NCBI RefSeq assembly: GCF_020520425.1
Contig: NC_079487.1
Span: forward strand, 109,650,141-109,714,140
Length of the DNA: 64,000 nt
Reading direction: 5' to 3'
From: Spinacia oleracea
Lineage: Eukaryota > Streptophyta > Magnoliopsida > Caryophyllales > Amaranthaceae
Shown here: positions 1-11,868 of the stretch, one piece after another
How positions within the stretch are numbered: the stretch's first letter is position 1
Layout: the number at the start of each line of letters is the position of its first letter
Translations under genes and position numbers: made by a program
Notes under the pieces: model-generated
What the model was told of the DNA's origin: nothing
Database searches by the model: none
What the model saw: only the letters and a program-made list of their open reading frames with translations

Positions 1-2
1 AT

Positions 3-125
3 GTGAAGAGAAAACGTCGTAAGGACCACAAATGCGATAAAAATATCCTTGGATGCACAGTGCATCCAGGTTTTCAGGAAGATGACTCACTTGAAAAAAA
101 AAAAAAACATTTAGAAATGGGTTGA
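3..125 (+). CDS. Possible C-terminal end of a gene entering from the left (weak)
   Basis: One frame is open from the window edge to a TGA at 123-125 and reads as a very basic tail (KRKRRKDHK near the start, a run of four lysines near the end). A splice-acceptor-like TTTTCAG lies at 71-77, so the coding part may begin there. Part of the lysine run is only a 14-base A tract, which weakens the case. I do not recognise the protein. It could equally be non-coding flank of the apyrase gene on the other strand. Confidence 0.2.
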   Translation: MKRKRRKDHKCDKNILGCTVHPGFQEDDSLEKKKKHLEMG

Positions 126-1603
126 AGCTCAGAAGTTTAGAAACAATCGACTTTAAATTGTTTGAGCACTTTATTTGCTATTACTATTTGCAAGAATTTA
201 ATTTACTGCCTAAGCAATAATACATCAGTGACAAGGTTAAAGAGATCTTAAATGAGTTTATTCTAATTTTAATATGTTTGCACATAATACGCAGCTGAAA
301 ACTCGAAACTCCAGCAAAACTACACAGGTCGATTCCTGCTGTTTCTCCCTTCAATGGCTGGTTAAAAAATGTGAAAATTCCAGCTCTAATATTGCTTCTT
401 GAACCGGGCAGAACAGACGGTGTACAACACTATAGTCAGAGACATGTTGAATAGCAAGTATATTTGTTCTATATTTACTCCCATCAGATCACCAGAAAGA
501 ATCATCTGGGAAATCAGTATTTTCAACATCGACAAAATTCAATTGGTGACCAGCAGGGTCACCTAGATGATTACAGTAAAATAACCGTTACAGCACATTC
601 AGGGGAAATGGATGGTGTTAGAGCAACAAAATCTAGAGATCATTTTCAGCTTCCTCCGTAAGCGCTGCTGCTGCTGCTGCCTCTGGTAAAATGTGTAATA
701 ATTTACAGGTAAGGGGCTTTGTTGCCAGTTTCAAAGGAGTGGTACTTGATGCTCTCTCCAAATACTCAGTTTAGAGTCCAAGTAGCTTGGGCACGTGCCT
801 CTCTAAAGTCTCTAGTATCGAGAATTCTCCTCTTTGGATGAACTTAATGACAATATTATCCAGTGCTCCGGTCATGAATAGTTCGGCAGATATATTTCTG
901 TAGACATGTAAATAATGAGTCAATTTTGTTTGGCAGTTTATACAGTAAGATTGATGAATTAAAATGTAATACTTAGTATGTATTTTCATATCTGTGCTCC
1001 ATTTAATGAAAGGAGCCAAAAACTTAATAAGCAGAACATTTTGAAAAATGAAACAGGACAATTATAAGCTGCAGAACTCGATCACATGAGTGGAGACTGT
1101 CACCATACTGTATAGTTTCTAGTTTCTAGAAACTGATTTAACATCTCAAGACACAACTAACAAGAAGGGTTTTCTTGAACTCAGCAAATAAAAGTGCGGA
1201 GTATTGTTGAACAAGATTGAGATTTTTATGGCAAAGAATAAACTATATAATCCTCATCCCACCATATGTTGTGAATTAATCAACTCTCTTTCTATTAATC
1301 TTGGTAAGAAACAAAATTATATCATCGAGTTATTGGATATATGAATAAGAATAAGATGTATTAAGAAGATACTTTTAAGGGAAACATTACACAAGAAGAA
1401 GAAGAAAAACAGGTGAGATGTACTATCAGCTAATTTGTCTAGATTGGCTTTGTCAATAAATTACAGTATAATGTTTACTAAAAACCTTCAAGAAAGAATG
1501 ATATTATATATTAGGATGGGGGAAACAGGAAATCAAACTCTAGTAACGTATAGAAGATTAGGTTTATCAAAAAAATAGAGAGCATACCAGGATTTCTGGA
1601 GAT
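126..1603. other. Intergenic / 3' flank, no gene seen
   Basis: AT-rich sequence between the possible left-edge gene and the stop codon of the apyrase gene, whose 3' UTR must lie in the right part. A short GCT/CTG trinucleotide run is at 662-681. The small open frames here have no recognisable product. Confidence 0.5.
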
Positions 1604-4398
1604 CTAAACCTTCACCACCCCATCGGCAACAGAAGACATTAGATCCTCTCGGGATGCTGACCTTCTACTTTGGAGACGCATTTGACTTCTATGAGGACTC
1701 CACATGGCACCCATGCCATTGTTGTCAAATTGCATTTGTCCTAAACTACCTGATGAAGGACTGTGTGAAACTCCACTGACTGCTGAATATAGAGAAGAAT
1801 CACTGAGCTGAATGTTGCTTCCACCAAACCATTGTCCAATGCCAAGCGATCTTTCTTGATCACCAACAGCTGTTGGACTCAGTGGCATTTTCACTCTTGC
1901 ATCCCCTGAAAAACACCAGATTTCTTCTCATCATTTGGTAAGACAAAAGTTTACTCGACAGAGCACAACATTGAAAGCTACTCATACTAAGTCCTAACCA
2001 AAAGATGCATGCAAGTAAGCAAACCCAATGCTTTGTCTGCCACTTTATTGTATATTCATTCAGCATATAATAGCATTTTTTGGTGAAAAAATCAGCTTAG
2101 TGCCACAAGCAACTATCTGTTATCTCTATGGTAATAGCTAGCCCACAGCAAAAAGGAGGTTATCTTGACAACTGTGCTAAAATGTGAATCAACATTTCAG
2201 ATATATACAATCAAGTATTTCTCTTAATTGGAGGTGGTATGATAGTACAAAAGATAAATAAATATAACTGCAGTATCTATCATAGACTCAAATGACATCT
2301 TCAATATTCCAATCCATCATATTGGTCACAAGACTTGCAACCGGACTAGCTGATAGTTGTTCTTTCACAACATGAAAAGAAAAGGAAGCTTTGAGACCTT
2401 ACCTGAACTTATAGGGCTCCAACGCTGGAACCGGAAAGGTGATGTAATATTGAGCACTGTTGCTGGTGCACTATTATGCCGGAAGATAGGAAGATGTGCT
2501 CTGCGGAAAAATCTAGGCAGCCAATTTCCAGCACACGACAATGCGCAAACCAACAAAATTGATGATATCAACAGAATAACAAAAATTATGACAGGATCTA
2601 TCTTCATTTCAAACAGCTGAAGTGTGTGAATCTCTGTTCTCGTTGCAAATGCCTTCCCAGCTTCAACTAGGGCAACTCCTTGTGTCCATGTGGTACCACC
2701 AGAAGCAATCATGATCTGGCCATCAGTTATGTGCAAGCCTTCCCTCAACAATGAAACTATGTAGGGTGCCCTAAAGCAGTACTGTTCAATGAAGGGTTGC
2801 GGAGGAACACTTTTATATGCAACGTCCCAAGTTTTACCACAATACTGGTGCCCCTTCTCTAATACATCATCAAGGGTTGCTTCTGAACTCAAGTTAAAAA
2901 AACGGTAGACAACAAAGAAACCAGACATTGCAAAAAACTGACCACGGGGATGTGGAAGGTCTTCAGACAGAGCACATGGTTGCACTTCACAATCAATTCC
3001 GGGGCTAAAATCAGACCATTCTGACAAATTGACAGCGACCTTTGCAACTGCACTGCACTCTGCCCAATTTGGAGAGCCAATGAGCCAAACAGGCACTCCA
3101 GGTTTGCCTCCTTTGCCAAGGTCTTTCTCTCTATAACGAGGACTCCCAGCCTCAGGGTTTAGGGAAGCACATTGGGAGCAGAAGTATTCACTTTTATATC
3201 CAGATTGTAAGCAAGGATGCTTAATTTCAACATTTCCATGAACTAAATCTTCCATACTCACTTTTGGCATCCCTTTAAGAAGATGAACAACAGATTTGTC
3301 AAAGGCATCATTCAATCCATACCCTGACAGAGAATAGGCACTGAGATGATGATTCACTGGTCCAATGCTCAGGTTTAAGTTAGTTTTGTTCTGAACAGGT
3401 TCCTTGCCTTCAAATGTTACTTGCAGTGATGAACCACCTAAGTCAAGGGCACCAAAAGTAGGCTTCTTTGGAATGGCCCCTAGGACACCTGTTTCATAAT
3501 TCAGAGCTATCCAGCCATAATAAGCTTCCTCCATGCCACTGATAATTTTAATCCATTCCCTTTGAGACACAAAAGGGGAATTTTTCAGTATAGACCAGGC
3601 ATGATTAAGAAGCCAATCAGAGTCGGGTGTTGGCAGCCTACGGACACCAGCAGTAGCATAAAGGAAAAGGGGAGTAGTCTTATGCGAATTCTTTGGGATC
3701 TGCTTCTCTGCCCACCGTAGAAGTGGCTTTATTGCAGTCTTCAAACCACTTGAGTTACGTACCAATTTATCAAGCCCCGGCTCAGTCTCCATACGGTTAT
3801 AAGCTCGTCCACTCTGTCCCTTTGGCTTTCTAAGTCCCCCAGAATATGATGTCAAAACAATGGGAAGATTACCATTTTTCTTGTGAGCAACAGACGCTTC
3901 ATATATGTATACCCGAGTCCCAGTGCTCCCACAATCAAGCACAACATAGAACTTGGAAGGTCCACCAGACCACAAAGAATAAAGAAATTGACCAAGTATA
4001 AACAAAAGGAAACCAAAGAAAAGAAGGCAAAGGAGGCTCATCAATATTCTAGTCCATTTCTTACGTGTAAATGGAATGACTTGAGGCACTTTATCCTTCG
4101 AGAAACTAGGGCTGGAAACATCTTTACGAAATGGATGAGGAGGCTTCGCATTGATGACATCAATCCCACCATTTTGTTCGCCACCTTCGGGATCTACTCG
4201 ACGATATTGAGAAAAATCTTGTAATGATGAAGACAGCCTCATGTTGTTCATCTGCCCAGTGCTGCTAAAGCTAAATCCATTGGCAGAACCTTTTGGAGGT
4301 GATAATCCAGCTTGGATGTATGGTATGGAGGAAGAGTGCCGCATGGATGGACGATTTGTTGCAGATGATATGATTTCTGAGATTTTGCTAAAAACCAT
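1604..4398 (-). CDS. APY7: Apyrase-7-like nucleoside phosphatase (GDA1/CD39 family)
   Basis: Two coding exons, 4398-2403 and 1905-1604, join in phase across a GT-AG intron to give about 765 aa, close to the roughly 740 aa I recall for Arabidopsis APY7. The apyrase conserved regions are visible in order: DCGSTGTRVY (about 154-163), YATAGVR (about 247-253), GMEEAYYGW (about 288-296), ALDLGGSSLQ (about 317-326) and IASGGTTW (about 564-571). One hydrophobic segment lies near 117-143 and a second near 602-622, so it should be an endomembrane protein with its catalytic domain in the lumen. The family removes phosphate from nucleoside di- and triphosphates; this subgroup has been linked to Golgi nucleotide turnover and pollen wall formation. 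The long C-terminal tail after the second segment is typical of the APY7 branch. The start is the first ATG of the frame and gives a serine-rich N-terminus. The substrate is not known from sequence. Confidence 0.93.
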
Positions 4399-6650
4399 GG
4401 TTTTCTTAGAATTTAGGAATATTCATCTGTCTCCTGGCAACACATTTGTATCAAGTGCTACTGCCAGAAAACAGTATGTTCAGGTACACTTATCCAGATC
4501 AGATACTACCAATTCAGGAATCCTGCAAACAAGATGATATCAAAATCGTGTCAGAAATATAACTTCAAGCTTCCAACAGATAACTATGTGTTGTCTAGCT
4601 TGAAGGAAACGAAGACTAATCAATCAAACACCAGTCATTCTAATATTTCTAAATCTGTACTTTAAGGGAAATTCCTATTATGTTCAGGCATCTTGCAACA
4701 AAACATTGGAAACATGAGGAAATGCCTAAGAAAATACTAATTCTTAGAAACAATACATCTGAGATAGGGAAGAGAAAGATTCATGTTATCCTTTATTAAC
4801 ATTTATAAAGAGAATATAGGTAAATGATATAGAGATAAATATGTTCAACGACTCAACGTGCCTCACCAACTTGGCTATGCCCAAAGAGTCATACACAAGC
4901 ATAAAAATTTCATTATTATTGAAGATCTTACTGCTTACAGGGAGAGGAAAACGGAAAAAAACCAATTAGTATTCTGGAAGGAGCATATATAGCATGTTGG
5001 TGCAGGTAACATATACACCCTGCCATTACTAACCACGATAGACCCCCACGGTGACGGGCCAGAACCCCCAAATGTAGGTTGGGTAATTGGCTAATTGATC
5101 GGTTAGAACTCACGGCATTACAGAACCCCTTATGACAGTCTAAAAACTATGAATAAATGACACATTCATACAGATTATAAATAGTTGAATTCTAACACGA
5201 ATCAAATCAAGTTCACATGTCAGCGATATAGAACATGTAAGTCACTCTTTTCAGGTCCAAATAAACCCCTACTAACCACCTTGATATTTCTTGATGTATA
5301 CACTAAGATCAATACCACAATATGTAGAGAACGATACCAAGCTAAAGTAGCTAACACACCCAACTCCAACAATTAATTCCCAACAACAGCCGGGCATTCA
5401 TATAATTACTGGCGGATTCGAGGAGTAGAAGACCTATGCATTCTTATCCCTAATTAACCTGTAGAGATCAGTAGCTATACTGTTTCCTAGATACTCAGGA
5501 GATATGCCAAAAATAATCACAAGTGTTCTTCTCTTCTTCATTCATTAAGCCATCAATATTAATATTTATATACATTAGAGTCCTATAGTCCTATTATACT
5601 AAGCATACTACTAAGCCTAATACAAGTTGGACTAGATTTCTAATGCTTCCACAAGTCTATCTCAACATCCCCTCAAGTTGGAGCACGAAGTTCTCGAATA
5701 CCCATCTTGCTCGGTAAAAACTCAAATTGAGCTCCACCCAAAGCTTTCCTGAAAATGTAAGCTAACTGCACCTTTGTAGACACATAGGAAGGTGCAAATG
5801 TACCATCCTTGATAGCATTATAATTCTATCTCAACAAGTTAATTTTTGAGGGAGAAGTAATCCAGGGTTAACTCCCAGTTCCCAAATTCTCCAATAAACC
5901 AAAATCTGTTAACCCTTCACGACGGGAGTCACAAAAGGCAGTGATGTAAACGGAATTCGATCCCAGGATTTCGATATCAAAATGCCTGTTTCAAATACAA
6001 ATCAAATCTTTCTCCCTCAACTAAGCAGAAGTTGGCATCTCAAATTTGATTACCAATACATTCCACAAAATACAGAACAATTAGATTATCAGCAACCCAA
6101 GAAATACCAACATCACAAAATCACCCAATTCCACTACAAAAAAACCTCCACAAAAATCAAACTACAAATACATACATACATCAAAACAACTGAAACGAGA
6201 GAAACCCAAATCTATGAAATCTTATTACAATGTAAATCAAACACTAACCTCCAAAAAAACGCGGATTTTCCTCAAACTGTGGGCAGATCAAAGAGTAGTA
6301 ATCTCTGCTTCACTCTACCCTTTTCCTTGAAATCGGGAATTTGGGTTTTACAATGCTAAAAGCGTGAAAAATGGAGAGAGGAAAACAGTTGGGTAAGGAA
6401 GAAATAGTGAAGAGTCATGTAATGTAATGTAATGGGGGCAGAACAATTAACAGTGAAATTTCTCTTCTTTCTTTCTGGGTTTCTCTCTCCTCTTTTCTGC
6501 TGGTGTGATCTGATCTCCGAGTTTCAGGAAGATCCAACGGAAGCAACCCCCAGAATTTTTTTTTGTATTTTTAATTTTATTTTTGGGTATTTTCTGTGTG
6601 GGAATTTTTGTGCGGAAAAAGGCAGGAGAAAGAGGAAGAGGTGTGGTAGT
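4399..6650 (-). promoter_or_regulatory. Probable 5' leader of the apyrase gene with one large intron
   Basis: Upstream of the ATG on the minus strand there is a good acceptor (TTTGCAG, exon resuming at 4522) and, about 1.7 kb further, a donor (GGAG then GTTAGT, about 6249). The stretch 6249 to about 6650 would be the first leader exon, and it is pyrimidine-rich on the minus strand near its upstream end. The intron contains a Copia fragment (5480-5835). This model rests only on splice-site shape and position. No coding frame is involved. Confidence 0.45.
5480..5835 (-). mobile_element. Truncated Ty1/Copia retrotransposon fossil (RNase H tail plus LTR)
   Basis: Read on the minus strand, about 5810-5680 encodes the C-terminal tail of a Copia RNase H, ending in a stop just before a purine tract (GAGGGGA) and an LTR that starts TGTTGAGATAG at 5667. 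The LTR runs leftward to about 5480; its end is uncertain. The rest of the internal region is missing. The 11-base LTR start also occurs at 5826-5836, at the other edge of the coding remnant. It is clearly a broken fragment lying in the apyrase leader intron in the same orientation as the gene. Confidence 0.75.
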
Positions 6651-7356
6651 ATATGAACGTGTGAGATTTAAAGTCAAAATCACAGAAATAAATTGGAGGA
6701 AAGAAATTATAAATTTTATGAGCCAAATCTAGAATTTCCAAATTGATTTTGGAAATGGGAGATTTATGATTATTACGTTCATAATTATCAAGTTTATAGG
6801 TGTAATCTTGAGTGATTAGGGAGTTATAAATGGTGGTGATTTGGTTGGAATCTGTTATATTACGAAAAATTAAATTTTTAATGTTCTACTAGGATAAATA
6901 TTTCAATTTATACACAACCCAGATATCTTACACTAAGTTTTCTTATTTTCATAGAAGTATCTATCACATACTCCGTATATCATATGACTAATTTATAACA
7001 TAACTCTATCAAATACCCCGTATGATATTTTATTAAGTAGGATAATTGACATTATTAATCAAATTCGATTTTATATGTGAGTACTTTTATCTTATTTTAT
7101 TTTATTTTATTTTATTTTAAGGGAAAATATATTACTTATATCAACATCTATATTAGTGTATTAGAGTAGAACGTAAGTTTCAATTGTTCCATCAAGGATT
7201 GGGGTGTACTAAGTCAATTACAATGTTTGGCTAATGTCATTTCAATGTGGTATTGTACCCAAATATATACTAAGAAACAGTCATAACCCAAGAATTATAT
7301 CACTATGCACAATGTGAAGATATGCATGGCCGGCAAGGTCAACACCCAGTTATAAG
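6651..7356. other. AT-rich intergenic DNA with a TTTTA microsatellite
   Basis: Upstream flank of the apyrase gene. A TTTTA pentanucleotide run occupies about 7093-7119. The promoter of the apyrase gene is probably in the left part, but I cannot place a convincing TATA box. No gene is seen. Confidence 0.5.
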
Positions 7357-7574
7357 TACTCCCTCCGTTTCTAAATAAGTGTCCAGTTCTCATAAATAGC
7401 GTTTCTTTATAAGTGTCCACTTTTTATTTTTGGACATACACCTTTCCCACTTTTCTATACATTTTTCCCACTTTTCCACGCACTTTTCCCACTTTTCTAT
7501 AAATCATTATTACTTTTTCTTACACATTCTACACTTTTACCATTTTTCAATCACCACATCCACTTTTTTATATA

Positions 7575-8265
7575 CTCCCTCCGTCTCTTTTTGTTTTTTA
7601 CGTTTCCTTTTTTCAAAAATTCTTATTTACATGAGGTGTACGATAAATATTGTACACCGAAATTAAAGTTGACGTAAAATGTTTAAAAGTCACCATTATA
7701 TATGTAAAAGTTATCTACTTTTTAGTAATAAAAATTTTCGTTTTAATAAAAAATATTTATTCAAAATCACTAATAATGTATAAAATTAATCATTTAACAC
7801 TTTAAAATGTTTATCTATTAACTTTTATTGTAATAGTATAAAAGTTAGAGAAAACTGAGTAAAAGTTAGAGAAAACTGAATTAAAGTTATATTGGTGCAC
7901 AATAAATTTATTGTACAACTTGTGCACACAAGACCTTTTGTCATTTTTTGGTGTTTCAAAATGTTCTTTACATTTCCTTTTATATTATCACATAAATGAT
8001 TTAATATTCTATCAAAATTTGTACCCAATTATTATATTAACCAATTAAATCAATTGAGTCATTTAATCCCTCACACTTTTCCATAAAGACATTTACTTTT
8101 TCTCATTTTCCCCATATCAGAATTTTGATAAGAGTGAAAACATTATAAATAAACGTTATTTTCCTCGTTTACATGAAAAACTTAGAAGAATCTCAATGCA
8201 CATTAATTAATCGTTAAAACGCGTGCAAAATACCAAACGTAAAAAACAAAAAGAGGCGGAGGGAG
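7575..8265. mobile_element. Stowaway-like MITE (middle) inserted in the outer MITE
   Basis: Ends CTCCCTCCGTCTCTTTTTGT and ACAAAAAGAGGCGGAGGGAG are inverted repeats, with TA duplications at 7573-7574 and 8266-8267. The same family occurs at 16848-17186 and 50775-51126. Those copies are about 340-350 bp, so the extra length here comes from the third insertion at about 7614-7943. Confidence 0.85.
7614..7943. mobile_element. Third-level insertion inside the middle MITE
   Basis: Compared with the copies at 16848 and 50775, which read CCTTTTTGGGT directly, this copy has about 330 extra bases between CCTTTTTT and GGTGTTTC. The insert has inverted sub-terminal motifs (TGTACGATAAATATTGTACACC on the left, and the reverse complement of GGTGCACAATAAATTTATTG on the right). 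T-runs on both sides blur the exact ends. The family is not identified. Confidence 0.55.
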
Positions 8266-8620
8266 TACTTTATTAATAAACAATTATCTACTTTTTTCTT
8301 TCCCAAAAAAAAAACATTCTCAATCATTACCTCTTACACACAATTCAGTTTTATTAAATCCCGCGTAAATGTCCAAAGTGGACACTTATTTAGGAACGGA
8401 GGAAGTAATTCTTTGCCTAGAAATATCTCTTGTCATAAGCGAATGATTTTTTACCGAGGTCATTTGATTACGGTACTTAATATAATGGGTTATCATCCTA
8501 TCACAACATTTAAAGCGGATGGGTTAAAATGTAATGGAGTATTGTTCTGAATTAATTCGGAAAGTTTGCTTATTTTGAGCAGATCGACTAAAAATTGACT
8601 ATTTTAACATAACTAACTTA

Positions 8621-9018
8621 TGAGCCCGTTCAATGAACAGACAATTATATAGTGGTTGTTAAACGCTTTTTAAAGTGCTAATTTTGTTGAAAGTTTGTGA
8701 TTTTAGTGGGAATATATGAAATTTAAAAGTTGAAAAAAAAATGAATTCAATGGTGAATTGATATTGAATGAGAAAGATGAAGTTGAAGAGGTGTTGAAGT
8801 TGTAAAATATTTCGTATAACAAATAACTAAAGAAAAATTGGAAAAAAAAGAACAAATTAATGGATGAAAGATGGGGATGACACATGTCATCTAATAATCT
8901 ATGATGAGTATTATTCCATAATATAAGATGATCAAATTGACATTTATTAAATGAGTATGGAATTGACTTGTTAGGTAATGTATTTAATCAAGTCTTTCAT
9001 AGTGTGTTCCGAACGAGT
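8621..9018. mobile_element. Probable MITE (GAGCCCGTTC ends)
   Basis: The left end GAGCCCGTTCAATGAACA and the right end GTTCCGAACGAGT are roughly inverted. The interior (8690-8890), read on the minus strand, resembles 41080-41310 plus 42362-42480, so this is a dispersed repeat. The exact ends and the target duplication are unclear. Confidence 0.45.
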
Positions 9019-9827
9019 AAAAAAGTCTATTTTGTTTCTTAGAAACACCAAATTGGAAATGGAAGCTAAAATGTCTTAATCATCCCATCAATTTTAAGTA
9101 CTATTCATAATACAAGTAATATTCAAGTAGCATTTAATAAATGCTTTGTTTGAATTGGGGCTAATTTTGCCAAAATGGTCCCATTTGGAAAAGAAAAGTT
9201 GACTTGTCCTCTTGAGCCTAGCTAGTGACACGAAATTGTTGATAACTAAGATTATCAAATTAGGATAAGCTAAACACTTTGATAATATAGGATTTGATGT
9301 GAAGAAACAAAAATATTGATTTAATTGATTTAAAGTTTATTGGTCACTTGTACATGCATGTCGGCAATTTTTAGATACAATGATTTGTACGGAGTATGTT
9401 GTGCATGGTATAACGAACGCGAGTTTGAATCTTCTATGTCATAATTCATGGATTACTTGTGTATCATTTTTTCATTGGTTGGTATTAATATAATTTCAGA
9501 TATGAAAATAAAATTAAGTGGATGACACACAATCGTTACAAATTGTGGAATAGAGGATTTCGATTCAATCAAGACTATTTATTTACATGTATGTTTACCT
9601 ATTGTATCGTGGTACAACCAAAATTATTTCTTTGCATATGTGCATGTATCAGGTGAATAAATAGACGTCAAAATGATATTTGGTTGTACCTTATTATTTT
9701 CTGCTCCAATTATAACGGTTATGGTGAAAATCTACTCGGTCTTATTTGTAAGAAATAAAATTAAAAAACGGGTTTTTTCATATATTATAGGGAAAAAAAA
9801 TAGGGAATTCGAAAATGTAAAAATAAC
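9019..9827. other. AT-rich intergenic DNA
   Basis: I see no gene, tRNA or clearly bounded element here. The sequence is AT-rich with the scattered CGGAGTA-like motifs common to this genome. Confidence 0.5.
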
Positions 9828-9899
9828 TGCGTCTGCCGGGAGTCGAACCCGGGTCTATTGCTTGGAAGGCAATTATCCTAACCGTTGGACTACAGACGC
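9828..9899 (-). tRNA. tRNA-Gly (anticodon TCC), copy 1
   Basis: The minus strand folds as a 72-nt cloverleaf: acceptor GCGTCTG paired with CAGACGC and discriminator A, anticodon stem ATTGC/GCAAT around loop CTTCCAA (anticodon TCC), and T arm CCGGG TTCGACT CCCGG. A run of five T follows on the minus strand, a normal RNA polymerase III terminator. No intron. Confidence 0.96.
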
Positions 9900-10506
9900 T
9901 TAGTTGATTAATTTAACTTCTTATATTTATATAAACTCAGCCTCCACCAACTTTGGAAAGCACCTTAAATACGAAGTACTTCGTAGTAGATTAGTACTCC
10001 GTAGGTCATATAGTATACGAAAAGTGTCTTGGATTTTTCGTCTCGTTGAGTTAATCCAATAGGCGATAGCTTATTATATTAAGGTATAGTTTGTCTTTCT
10101 CCTTTTAAAGAGTTTTATTTTTTTTACGCAAAGAAGAAGATATTATATTATATTAAATATGAAAGCACAGTCCAAACTTTACAAAAGCTACGGGTAAGAC
10201 ACCAAAAACTTGCAGCCCGTAATAGCAAAACCTTTTAAAGAGTTATAGAAAGATTTTTTCGGTTGGGTTTGAGGGGATGGTGTTTGTATAGTTTTTTTAT
10301 CAGTATTTTTTGTGTAGTCACTTTTCTAACCATTTTTTTTTCTATTAAAAAGAAGTCTACTGAGAATTTATGTTAGACTTTTAGTTTGTTTTTTTGGGAA
10401 AATTATTTCATTAATAAAGAGTCATACAATATCTACGAGAAAAATATAGATCTGACGAATACTTCACATGATAAATTGAATTAAATAGTTTAATAGATCT
10501 AGCACT
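9900..10506. other. AT-rich intergenic DNA
   Basis: Sequence between tRNA-Gly copy 1 and the hAT element. Nothing recognisable as a gene or bounded element. Confidence 0.5.
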
Positions 10507-10871
10507 GTAGAACGCAATGGCGGATCTATGAATTTGAGAATGGGGGTACCAAATTAGACTAAAAAAACTCTACACTAAGGCGCAATTTATTTATTTTACA
10601 ACTAAAACTTGAGTCATTAATTCATTCCACTATCTAATTTTAATTTTATACTTCGTAGTGTGTGCTCATTCTCTAATAACGATGTACATAATAAACTAAA
10701 TAATAATAACAAGACTATTAATAATTTAATTAACAGTTAAGCTTTTTATAAGCTTATTAACTAATGCGTAATTTTTTATTTAAGTTATGACTATAATAGG
10801 AAGTATATGCTAAAACATGCATACACTTATCAATTAATTTAACTAGTTCAAATAATAAATTGTATTAATTT

Positions 10872-10880
<9 letters not shown>

Positions 10881-10946
<66 letters not shown>
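10881..10946. repeat. AT dinucleotide microsatellite
   Basis: An uninterrupted AT repeat of about 33 units inside the hAT element, likely to vary in length between individuals. Confidence 0.95.
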
Positions 10947-10954
<8 letters not shown>

Positions 10955-11248
10955 CGGGTACGAATTTTTTTAAAATAAATAATTAATATTTATTTCATAC
11001 GTTTCAAATGACCGTTCTCTTATTGTTTAAATCAATACCTCAATACCTAGTATTTAAAAAGCATAACTATCACCATTTCAATGACACATAGGCAATACTA
11101 TTTTGATGACACGTATTTCGATCTTATTAATATTTCTATTTACTTTTTGTTATAAAAAAATAATGGTCATTCATTATTCTACTTTATTGTCATTAGTTAT
11201 TACGTAGTATACTACTAATCTCCGTCTCTTTAATTTACTAGAATTGTA

Positions 11249-11549
11249 CTGCATCCATCCCATATTTATAGTATTATTTGACTAAAAACACGGGTTTTAA
11301 GAAAATTGTAATATAGTACACGGAAATTTAGAATATAGTACATTGATAATTGATTTGTATGAGAAAGTGAAATATACTACATGGATAAAGGAATATAGTA
11401 CATGAAGAAGTTGTGTTGGGTTTTCGATGTATTTTTAATTAATATAGTACATGGGAAAATGGAAAACTTAATGGCCAGAAATAGAAACATGATTATAATT
11501 TTGGGGCGCTTAAAATAGAATCAGGACTACAAAAACGGGATGGAGGGAT
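11249..11549. mobile_element. Stowaway-like MITE nested in the hAT element
   Basis: The left end CTGCATCCATCCCATATTTA and the inverted right end ATCCCTCCATCCCGTTTTTG are imperfect inverted repeats flanked by TA at 11247-11248 and 11550-11551. Between them the motif ATATAGTACA recurs several times. Confidence 0.6.
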
Positions 11550-11845
11550 TACCAAAAATTAGGATCGATACTCAACTTGATTATGCCTAAACTACCGTCC
11601 CCTACTTCATTTTCCCCATTCTTCACCTTCCTTTTAACTCTCCAAGCTTAATTATTTTCAATGCCAATTTAATTCAATCCCCAAATCTTCTCCCCTTCTC
11701 TTGTAGCATTAATTCAAAATTTAACCTCACTAATAGACTTTTTGACTAATCCGTTTTGAAACGGTAGGAGATTATAGGGTGTTTTGATTCAACATTTCTA
11801 TTGTTTATTTTCATGCATGCAATTCAAGCTGTAATACCACCTCCT

Positions 11846-11868
11846 CCCCCCCCCCCCCCCCCCCCCCC
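11846..11868. repeat. C homopolymer tract
   Basis: A run of about 23 C inside the hAT element. The assembled length may be unreliable. Confidence 0.9.

Larger units (their letters stand above)
7359..8405. mobile_element. Stowaway-like MITE (outer), interrupted by another MITE
   Basis: Ends CTCCCTCCGTTTCTAAATAA (left) and TTATTTAGGAACGGAGGAAG (right) are inverted repeats flanked by TA at 7357-7358 and 8406-8407, as expected for Tc1/mariner-type MITEs. Both ends continue with matching GTGTCCA / TGGACAC sequence. Its body is split by the element at 7575-8265. It has no coding capacity. Confidence 0.85.

Noticed and set aside
1860-2066. Minus-strand frame across the apyrase intron
   Set aside because: Crosses the splice site and the intron; the exon is better explained by joining at 1905.
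6432-6683. Short frames on both strands in the apyrase leader
   Set aside because: Low-complexity CT-rich leader sequence; no recognisable protein.
7093-7119. Possible CRISPR-like or regulatory repeat
   Set aside because: A plain TTTTA microsatellite; no spacers, and this is plant nuclear DNA.
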